The notes under the pieces: generated by a model
Database searches by the model: none
What the model was told of the DNA's origin: nothing
What the model saw: the letters and a program-made list of their open reading frames with translations, nothing else
From: Oscillospiraceae bacterium
Lineage (GTDB): Bacteria; Bacillota; Clostridia; Oscillospirales; CAG-272
Length of the DNA stretch: 12,631 nt
Direction of reading: 5' to 3'
NCBI GenBank assembly: GCA_015065205.1
Contig: SVQS01000027.1
Location: 2,738 to 15,368, forward strand
Program-made: the position numbers and the translations under genes
In this document: piece after piece, positions 1 to 7,000 of the stretch
Position numbering within the stretch: position 1 is the first letter of the stretch
How the letters are laid out: every line of letters starts with the position of its first letter

Positions 1-566
1 CCGCCGCGAATATCCATACCGGGATAATTGCCATAGAAGTCAGCTTCAACGCAATAGGCATCCTCGTCCAAGGAATAATCGATGTAGATATCAATGGGGA
101 ATCCGCCCTCACCAACAGTGATAGAGCGTTTTTCAAGATATGAGGTTAATTCCGAGACAGCAGTCAATTCAGCAGGGGAATCACCTGCGGTAATGGTGAC
201 GTGAGTCAGCGTCAGCTTGCCGTCGGGGGTAATATGCGACATCCATTCCGGAGTGGTCTCTTCCGGAGTGGTCTCTTCCGGAGTGGTCTCCTCGGGAGTC
301 GTTACCTCGGGAGTCGTTACCTCGGGAGTCGTTACCTCAGGAGTCGTTACCTCAGGAGTCGTTACCTCAGGAGTTGTTACTTCGGGGGTGGTAACTTCAG
401 GCTCGGGAGTAGTTTCCTCGAGAGTAATATTGTCAGTGGTTTCTTCGGTATCGGAAAGCATTAATAAAAACGGAATCCCAAGCACCGAGGCGGGGGTACA
501 GGAAGCGAGTGTTGCCAAGAGCATAATGATTGTCAGAAATAGTGCAAGAAATCTTTTGACTTTCAT
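1..566 (-). CDS. Tandem-repeat-linked lipoprotein, N-terminal part of a DUF4838-like paralogue (3' end outside window)
   Basis: The frame is open from ATG at 566-564 to the left edge (188 codons), so only the N-terminus is visible. Residues 1-22 form a lipoprotein signal: basic MKVKR start, hydrophobic core, lipobox L20-A21-S22-C23. This predicts export and lipid anchoring to the outer face of the membrane. A Thr/Pro/Glu linker follows (about 50-107), holding seven VTTPE and three ETTPE units. Residues from about 110 onward (KLTLTHVTITAGDSPAELTA, then GGFPIDIYIDYSLDEDAY and GMDIRGG) align segment by segment with residues 54-130 of the neighbouring DUF4838 protein at 737-2557, so the two are tandem paralogues. 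An AAAGGAA ribosome site lies about 10 bases before the ATG, and a consensus promoter is at 631-660. Known: DUF4838 proteins often have such an N-terminal domain, like those of GH20/GH67 enzymes. Inferred: a surface carbohydrate-active or carbohydrate-binding role. The catalytic part is not visible, so DUF4838 membership rests on the paralogy alone. Confidence 0.85.
   Translation of the reverse strand, partial: MKVKRFLALFLTIIMLLATLASCTPASVLGIPFLLMLSDTEETTDNITLEETTPEPEVTTPEVTTPEVTTPEVTTPEVTTPEVTTPEVTTPEETTPEETTPEETTPEWMSHITPDGKLTLTHVTITAGDSPAELTAVSELTSYLEKRSITVGEGGFPIDIYIDYSLDEDAYCVEADFYGNYPGMDIRG
246..395 (-). repeat. Ten tandem 15-bp units coding for VTTPE/ETTPE linker
   Basis: Ten in-frame 15-bp units code for seven VTTPE then three ETTPE pentapeptides (residues 58-107 of the partial lipoprotein). 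Units 3-7 read GTAACGACTCCYGAG and differ only at one silent position. The last three are identical, GAGACCACTCCGGAA. The first two differ at further silent positions. This pattern of two homogenised blocks suggests separate recent expansions. Because the unit is a multiple of three, copy-number change would alter tether length without shifting the frame. Confidence 0.93.
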
Positions 567-630
567 TTGGATACATTCCTTTCAAAAAACTTTTTACATT
601 TACAAATTGCAATTGCATAGCAAGTACTTT

Positions 631-660
631 ATTATAACACGAAAACAGTAGTAGTGTCAA
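631..660 (-). promoter_or_regulatory. Consensus SigA-type promoter of the partial lipoprotein gene
   Basis: On the minus strand, TTGACA (655-660) is followed after 18 bases by TATAAT (631-636), with an extended -10 TGT directly before it (637-639). Both hexamers match consensus fully. Transcription would start near 624, giving a leader of about 58 bases before the ATG at 566. It lies after the terminator of the upstream paralogue, so the two lipoprotein genes are probably transcribed separately. Confidence 0.88.
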
Positions 661-683
661 CAGTTTTTTGCAGTTCTTCTCCC

Positions 684-723
684 AAAAAAAGTAAAAGCCA
701 CCCGACAAAATAATCGGGTGACT
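684..723 (-). terminator. Intrinsic terminator after the DUF4838 gene
   Basis: On the minus strand a 10-bp stem (arms 714-723 and 696-705, one G-U pair) closes an 8-base loop and is followed by TTTTAC and seven T residues (684-690). It lies 14 bases past the stop codon at 737-739, the normal place for a Rho-independent terminator of this gene. Confidence 0.88.
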
Positions 724-736
724 TTGGGTTTTTAAA

Positions 737-2557
737 TCATTTTTTTTTCGTGAACCATTCGCTGGGCTTGAGAGCAAGCAATTTTTGTTCGTAGGCATAT
801 TCAGGGAGTTTCGCGTTTCGCTCACTCCATTTTGTTCCTGCAGCCTCAACCTCGGCAGCAAACTGTGTGGCTGTTTCAAGGTCGGGATGAACAAAAAGGG
901 AGAGATAACGCAACTGCCAACGGGAGCGTTGTACGTATTCGAGGCGGTCGCCCGCGGCTGCCTCAGCGGCATCCCAGTATTCGTTCAATCTTTCTTCTAT
1001 GCTCTCAAGGTCCGCTTCCGCTTCCGGAAAAAAGGTAAAGGGATAGCTGTAAATTCCCATTCCGCCTTTTTCGGAGGGATAAGTTTTTGCGTATTGTGTA
1101 AACGCATCGATGTATTCGCGAATGTTTTGCCAACCCTCGCCGTAGTAGGCGGCAAGGAATTCATCCATATGAGTGTAATATTCTTTGGATGTCATCGAGG
1201 GGTTCATCAAAAGCTTGCTAATGAGATATGTGCGAAGCTCGCCAAACTCGCCCGAGGGGCCGGATGCGTTGCCTTGCTCATAAACGCCCTTAACATTGTT
1301 TTTTGCGAAGAACTGCATATTGCTACGCAAAACGTGAAAGTTGGGGAAGGTAGCCAAATAGTATGCGTAGTTGGTGGTGTAATCCCAAATATAGAGGTTG
1401 TCGCAAATCGCCCCCCAATCCTTAATGGCTCTTCTGAATTTTGAGCAGCTTCCACAGCTCACTTCTGTAAGAGGGTGGTTAAAATGACATTCGATAGTAC
1501 AAAGTCGAACGCAGACGTTGGGAGCCGGCTTTGTGATTTTGGGAGCGGGTAGGGTGTCTTGATAAGCTAAGGTGTCAATCGTTAGGTCGGGGTAATCCGG
1601 GGCAAGGTCGGCAGCAATACGGTTGACAAAGCGCAAAAGCGTGCCTGATGGACTCCCTTCTTCGGCTGTAATTGCGGCGCAATTTTCGCATTCGCAATAG
1701 TTTTTATTGTCGTTTTGAGAAATAGAAACGATCTTTGCCGTGGGATCTGTCTCCAAGCTCTTGCGAACGTTTGAAAGAACAGTATTGTAAATGGTTTCAT
1801 CGGTTAAGCAAGGATTGTCAGCTGTTCTTGGATTTTTGATGGTCGGGTCCTTCAAAAGGAAGCTAATGGTATGTACAAAAAGGTCGGGAGCATAGGTAAA
1901 GCTACCGCCAAAGTCTTCGCTCCAAGAGCGTTTCCAACCGCTCATCAAATTGATGCCGGTCTTGGCTGCCCAGGCGTGCTTTTGGGTGTCGTCCATCCAG
2001 TTGTACCAGTCGGTGTGGCGCAATTCAAAGGTGGGGGTGTAATCTAAAAGAACGCCATCCCAAATATAAACGTCTCCGGGGTTGCAAACCTCAAGCTCGG
2101 GGGTGAAAAAGCGAACGTCTGCGTGTTTTTCAAGGAATTGATATACACCGTAAAGAATTCCGCGGCCGTTTCCGCCCACAATAGAGAGGCCTTGCTCCTT
2201 CCCCTCGCCAACAACCGCCGTTACGCGAAAGGCATCGTCGCCAAGACTTTCATCAATCGAAACGGTAATCGGGAAGCCGCTATCGGAGCGGAAGTCAACA
2301 CCTTTTTGTTCCAAATAGTTTTTCAGGTCGTTCAAAGCTGTCAGTTCAGCAGGGGTTTCGCCGCCAGATATCGTAGCCGCAGTTAATGTAATTGCACCCT
2401 CGGGCGGAAAGTCGGGCTTTTCTTCCTCTGGGGTTGTTGTCTCCGGGGTTGTTGTCTCGGGAGAGGTTTCTTCAATAGGGTCATCTGTTTTGCATCCTGT
2501 TAAAAGGCAGGAGAGCAAAAGAGTTGCAATCAGCACCAACGATAAAAAATGTTTCAT
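737..2557 (-). CDS. DUF4838 domain lipoprotein (predicted carbohydrate-active)
   Basis: 606 residues. Residues 1-22 are a lipoprotein signal with lipobox L19-T20-G21-C22, so the mature protein should be lipid-anchored outside the cell. A Thr/Pro/Glu tether (about 28-52, with two ETTTP units) leads to an alpha/beta domain (55-155; GGNGRGILYGVYQFLE at 128-143 and the FFTPE ending resemble the non-catalytic N-domain of GH20/GH67-type enzymes). The DUF4838 core follows (about 170-560), with HTDWYNWMDD (181-190), SISQNDNKNYCECENC (278-293; C288, C290, C293), TLAYQDT (329-335) and YIWDYTTNYAYY (389-400). Known: DUF4838 proteins are common beside polysaccharide-use genes and are predicted hydrolases. 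I know of no confirmed reaction, so substrate and catalysis are open. The start is supported by AGGAG about 7 bases upstream and a promoter at 2591-2619. It is a tandem paralogue of the gene at 1-566 and divergent from the acyltransferase/GH31 operon. Confidence 0.9.
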   Translation of the reverse strand: MKHFLSLVLIATLLLSCLLTGCKTDDPIEETSPETTTPETTTPEEEKPDFPPEGAITLTAATISGGETPAELTALNDLKNYLEQKGVDFRSDSGFPITVSIDESLGDDAFRVTAVVGEGKEQGLSIVGGNGRGILYGVYQFLEKHADVRFFTPELEVCNPGDVYIWDGVLLDYTPTFELRHTDWYNWMDDTQKHAWAAKTGINLMSGWKRSWSEDFGGSFTYAPDLFVHTISFLLKDPTIKNPRTADNPCLTDETIYNTVLSNVRKSLETDPTAKIVSISQNDNKNYCECENCAAITAEEGSPSGTLLRFVNRIAADLAPDYPDLTIDTLAYQDTLPAPKITKPAPNVCVRLCTIECHFNHPLTEVSCGSCSKFRRAIKDWGAICDNLYIWDYTTNYAYYLATFPNFHVLRSNMQFFAKNNVKGVYEQGNASGPSGEFGELRTYLISKLLMNPSMTSKEYYTHMDEFLAAYYGEGWQNIREYIDAFTQYAKTYPSEKGGMGIYSYPFTFFPEAEADLESIEERLNEYWDAAEAAAGDRLEYVQRSRWQLRYLSLFVHPDLETATQFAAEVEAAGTKWSERNAKLPEYAYEQKLLALKPSEWFTKKK

Positions 2558-2590
2558 AAATTTCTCCTTTTGCGCTTTTTGTCTGCCTAT

Positions 2591-2619
2591 ATTTTACAGG
2601 AATATATAGAAGAACACAA
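2591..2619 (-). promoter_or_regulatory. Probable promoter of the DUF4838 lipoprotein gene
   Basis: Minus-strand TTGTGT (2614-2619) and TAAAAT (2591-2596) are separated by 17 bases. The -10 box has one mismatch and the -35 box two. It would give a leader of about 27 bases before the ATG at 2557. It lies about 60 bases from the divergent promoter at 2678-2706, so one regulator bound between them could act on both directions. Confidence 0.6.
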
Positions 2620-2677
2620 TAGAAAAAACTGTTTATTTACAAAAAAGTTAAGAACTTATATCGTTTTGAATAAACGG

Positions 2678-2706
2678 TTGACAAATCTCGAAAAATGTGA
2701 TATCCT
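2678..2706 (+). promoter_or_regulatory. Promoter of the acyltransferase-GH31 operon
   Basis: TTGACA (2678-2683) is followed by a 17-base spacer ending in TGA (an extended -10 TG at 2698-2699) and TATCCT (2701-2706). Start of transcription is expected near 2713. The reading frame of the acyltransferase stays open upstream across this promoter, so the promoter rules out the longer start and supports the ATG at 2744. Confidence 0.8.
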
Positions 2707-2731
2707 AATGTATATAATTTATAGATTTTAC

Positions 2732-2736
2732 GGGAG
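2732..2736 (+). promoter_or_regulatory. Ribosome binding site that fixes the acyltransferase start
   Basis: GGGAG lies 7 bases before the ATG at 2744. It is the only start codon in this frame with both a ribosome site and a position downstream of the -10 box at 2701-2706; an upstream ATG at 2549 would lie outside the transcript. Confidence 0.7.
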
Positions 2737-2743
2737 ACGCCAT

Positions 2744-4024
2744 ATGAAAACAGCATTCTTGAGAAAAAGCTACGACGAGGTCGTAGCAATGCCCCGCGCC
2801 CCGCACAAAAAACCCAAGCGCCCCAATATTTTCTTTCGCACCTTAATTCGCATTTTGTCAGCAAAGGATCTCATTCCCATCAAGTTCTCCTATGTCAAAA
2901 AAGATATGGAGAGGGCAGGAAAAGGCCCCTATCTGATCTTGATGAACCACTCCTGTTTTTTGGATCTGGAGATCGCCTCGGCAATCTTTTATCCCATGCC
3001 CTACGGAATCGTTGCTACGTCCGACGGATTTGTGGGCAAGGATTGGCTTATGCGCCAGATCGGTTGTATTCCTACGCAAAAGTTTGTCAGCGACCTGACG
3101 CTTGTGCGCGATATGGACTATCTGCTCAAAAAGAAAAAGACGAGTGTTTTGATGTATCCCGAGGCGGGATACAGCCTTGACGGACGCGCAACGATTTTGC
3201 CGCGTAAGATGGGCGGACTCCTCAAGCTACTCAAGGTGCCGGTCCTTTCGGTACACGTCAACGGTGCATTTTTGCGCACCCCCCTCTATAACGAGCTCAA
3301 AAACCGCAAGGTACCCATCAGTGCCGAGGTGAAATGTCTGCTTACAGCCGAAGAAATTTGTGATAAGAGCGTAGAGGAGCTGGATGCCATTCTGGATGAT
3401 GCCTTCACCTTTGACCATTTTAAATGGCAAAAAGAGAACAACATCCGCATCACCGAGCCCTATCGCGCCAACGGACTTGAGCGCGTGCTCTACAAATGCC
3501 CCCACTGTCAAGCTGAGGGCAAGATGCGCGGAGAGGGTGAAAATTTGACCTGCCACGCTTGCGGCAAGGTTTGGCACATGACCGAGCTTGGTGAAATGGA
3601 AGCCCTTGACGGCAAAACCGAGATCTCGCACATCCCTGCTTGGTTTGATTGGGAGCGCGAATGTGTTCGCCGTGAGATAGAGGAGGGCACGTATGCACTC
3701 GAAGCCGATGTTGAGGTCGGTATGCTTGTCAACCACAAAGCGATTTATCTTGTAGGGGACGGACATCTTTCTCACACCAAAGAGGGATTTGTGCTCAAGG
3801 GATGCGACGGCAAGCTTGAATATATCCAAAAGCCACGGGCATCCTACACGGTCAATTCCGATTATTACTTCTACGAGCGCGGAGACATCATTTCTATTGG
3901 AAATCGAGATTGTCTCTATTATTGCTTCATCAAAGACAACACACCCGTAGCCAAAGCGAGACTTGCAACCGAGGAGCTGTTCAAGCTCAGTGTTCCCGAG
4001 TCACGCAGAAAGCAATCAAATTGA
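2744..4024 (+). CDS. PlsC-type acyltransferase with C-terminal zinc ribbon
   Basis: 426 residues from ATG 2744. Known for the family: PlsC/LPLAT enzymes move an acyl chain to a glycerophosphate-type acceptor at the inner face of the membrane. Seen here: the catalytic NHx4D box as NHSCFLD (68-74), a GCIPTQKF region (107-114) in the place of motif II, and PEAGYSLDGR (139-148) in the place of the usual PEGTRS motif; the Glu is kept but Gly-Thr is replaced. After the catalytic domain (to about 220) comes a four-cysteine ribbon, CPHC (252-255) and CHAC (270-273), then an unassigned beta-rich tail (about 315-415). A ribbon of this kind may bind zinc. Such fusions are longer than the usual PlsC of about 240 residues. 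Only 57 bases separate it from the GH31 gene. Acceptor and role are unknown; lipid synthesis or modification of a surface molecule are both possible. Confidence 0.85.
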   Translation: MKTAFLRKSYDEVVAMPRAPHKKPKRPNIFFRTLIRILSAKDLIPIKFSYVKKDMERAGKGPYLILMNHSCFLDLEIASAIFYPMPYGIVATSDGFVGKDWLMRQIGCIPTQKFVSDLTLVRDMDYLLKKKKTSVLMYPEAGYSLDGRATILPRKMGGLLKLLKVPVLSVHVNGAFLRTPLYNELKNRKVPISAEVKCLLTAEEICDKSVEELDAILDDAFTFDHFKWQKENNIRITEPYRANGLERVLYKCPHCQAEGKMRGEGENLTCHACGKVWHMTELGEMEALDGKTEISHIPAWFDWERECVRREIEEGTYALEADVEVGMLVNHKAIYLVGDGHLSHTKEGFVLKGCDGKLEYIQKPRASYTVNSDYYFYERGDIISIGNRDCLYYCFIKDNTPVAKARLATEELFKLSVPESRRKQSN

Positions 4025-4081
4025 TTTTTTTGCCTGACACCAAAAGGGCAAGCAATTTCGTTTTTTGGAGGTCAATTAAAT

Positions 4082-7000
4082 ATGAAAAAGCTTCAAAAAA
4101 GAGCCCTTGTTTGGTTCTTAACACTCGCAATGCTCATCCCCGTGCTGAGCACTGCCGCAGGCCCCGCACTCGCGGCAACCACAAGCGGTTCTCTTAAGGT
4201 GGATTCCGAATTGGTAACGGGTATCATCGCACCCGCCGAGGAGGCAACCTATAACTCCGAGAACGGCGGCGGCATTCGCTTTGCCACCAATATCAATCTT
4301 CAAAAGCTTGAGGATCTCAAGGCGTTCTGCAAGACGAGATTTATCAAGGTCATCACCGTGGGAACGCTGATTGCTCCCGTGGATTACATTGAGGAGGCAG
4401 GCGAGTTCTCAAAGGATGCGCTGGATGCTCTGGGGCACAAGACCGCTTATCTTGATTTCAAAGCCAATATGGAGACCTTCTACGAGGGCGAGGGAAGTGT
4501 GGCCGAGGGCTACGACGAGCGATTTGTAGCTTCTATTATGAACGTAAAGCTTGAGAACCGCACACGCGATTTTGCTGCTATCGGTTATATTCAGCTTACG
4601 CTGGCACAAGGATTTTACACCATTTACAGCTACGATAACGAGGATATGGATCTCGTTCAAAAATATGCTGCCAACATTGCCGAGGTTGCCGAAAAGGAAC
4701 TCGAAAAGGATACTTTGACCGAAGAGCAACGCGCAATGCTCACAGATCTTGCAGCCGAGGAGCAAACGCTGCAAACTACATCCGAAATTGTTACGGATGT
4801 TCGCGTAAAGCGCAACCAAGTGTTCTTCACATACGGCAAAGGGGAGAGCAAATTCTATAACCGCATCACTTATGACGGTGCCAATGGTTGGAGACTGCAA
4901 ACAAACACCCAAAACTACAACAAATTCAAGGATATCGGTGCAGGACAATCGTTGGCTATGTATATGCGAGAGGGCTTTAACGATGTGGCTGCTCCCCTGA
5001 CCGTAACGCAAGAGGATGGCAAGCTGATCATCACGACAGAGGGAGCCGATTCCAAAGCAGAGCTTTCCTTGGATTCCTTCAGCTTGGATTTTTGCAACGG
5101 TGAGGGTGAGTCTCTATATAATGTTAGCGGAATGTTGCTTGTGGATGGCGGCAAGATCAAAATGACGGGCAAAATGAACGCAACCGATGCCGTTTACGGT
5201 GGCGGTGAGCGTTTTAACACCACCAACCAACGCGGTCAGAACATCAACCTCTACATCTCCGATGCGTATGATCTGAAAAACAGCACTGCTTCTTACGTAG
5301 CCATTCCGTTGTTCAGCACCTCTCGCGGTGGTGGTATGTTCATCAACCGCTACGAGCCCATGACTGTTTCCTTCCCCCAAAACAATATGGCAGGCAACTG
5401 GACGCTTATATTGGATGCCGAAATTGCAGACTGCTACTTCTATGCAACGGGCGAAATTGCCGACGTTCTGCAAGCATACGTTGATTTGACGGGACACGCA
5501 TCGCTCCCCGAAGAGTGGGCACAAGGATATCTCGTTTGCCGCTTTTCTCCCGACCTTGTATCCCTTGGCGGACAGAGCGGAAACGGCGACGGTCAGTATT
5601 GGTACTACAAGATTGAGGATATTCCGGATTACAGCAAATACAGTTACAGCATTCTCGTCAAAATGACCACAGATAACGTGAACGAAACAAAAACAACTGT
5701 TAACTGGAATGGAAAAATCACTCTAGAAAACGGAGATACCCTTGTTAGCAAAGACGGCAAGAAAACTTACTATGAATATGTCGTTTCGGGTTCCAAATCT
5801 TACTTCCAAAGCACAGAAGATTCTAACATCAAATACAACACAGTTGCAGAGCTTCCCAATGATGTGGAATACTATCTTGGTGGAAGTTACACCGATAGTG
5901 AGCGCCCTAAAATAGTCATAAATAGCACGAACCAAGCCCCCAAAACTGTCGATATAAAGAGTCAAACCACCTTAAAAACCGGAGACACCATTGTTAGTAA
6001 AGACGGTAAGGAAACGTATTATAAGTATTTTGCGGCAGGTGCTACACCTTATTTTCAAAGCACAAAAGATGCTAATGTTAAGTACAACACGATTGCTGAG
6101 CTTCCCGATGGTGTGAACTATTATCTTGCCGGTAATTATAAAGATGACGAACGCCCTGAAATAATAAAAGAAGATGTGATCCTTTCGAAAGCCAACGCAA
6201 CCGTTAGCTGGAGTTGGGATGGCGGCGAGGGAACCTTCACTATGAAAAACGGCTCTACCGTTGTCAACTGGGATGGTAGCGAAACCTACTACAAATATGT
6301 TGTTTCGGGTTCCACCGCTTATTTCCAAAGTCTCAAAGATTCTGCTGTTCGATATAATTCGTTCGCAGAACTTCCCACTGATGTAGAATACTATCTTGGC
6401 GGTGACTCCAGAGACCGTAAAAATTTGGAGATTGGTGATGTTCTGCCCCACAAAAAGGCACTCACCGAAGGTGGTTCGGCAGTCTATTACCACTACATTA
6501 TCGAAGGTCCCAATGATGACTTCAACTACAATAACATTAAAGGTGAGTCTTACTTCCTGCGCACCAGCTCCAAGGGTGGCCCCTCCGGCGCAGGTGTGGC
6601 TTACGTTGTTGATAGCTTGATTGATGCCGGAATGACACCTACGGGCGTTATTTTGGAAGGTATCAAATGGTACGATAGTTCATCCCAAAGAGCAAAAATC
6701 AAAGAAATAACCGATTATTTGCACAAGAAGAACATCAAAACCTTGGTTTATTCTTACCTTGGGTGGGTCGAAGGCGGATCGAGTATGGGCTCGGGCTACA
6801 AGAGTGAATATCTGCTCTCTGCCAACGTGTATAAGTATGATACCGTTAACAAGAAAATCAAGGTGGATGAAAACGGCGAGCCGATACTCGAAAAGAAAAT
6901 AACCGCCATTCCCAAGAGTGACAAAACCGACAACCCCGACACCGCCAGCGACGGCACACAAAACTATCTCGACATCACCAACCCAAATGCGGTTAAATGG

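Noticed and set aside
246..395. CRISPR array suggested by regular short repeats.
   Set aside because: The 15-bp units are directly adjacent with no spacers and are in frame in a lipoprotein linker.
201..651. Plus-strand open frames across the repeat (e.g. 217-651) giving SGVVT-type repetitive proteins.
   Set aside because: They are the complement of the 15-bp repeat units. The minus strand has a signal peptide, lipobox, ribosome site, promoter and paralogy, so these are shadows.
2669..2683. Possible catabolite-repression (cre) site around AAACGGTTGACA.
   Set aside because: The spacing of the CA end to the central CG is off by one base, and the TG that should open the left half is missing.
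2549..2743. Longer N-terminus for the acyltransferase from ATG 2549.
   Set aside because: The extra part crosses both divergent promoters and overlaps the start of the DUF4838 gene. The -10 box lies at 2701-2706, so the transcript begins after it.
4030..4066. Possible terminator between acyltransferase and GH31 genes (TTGCC/GGCAA with a later T run).
   Set aside because: The stem is only 5 bp, the loop is 12 bases and the T run starts 9 bases later. At most a weak attenuator; the genes most likely share a transcript.
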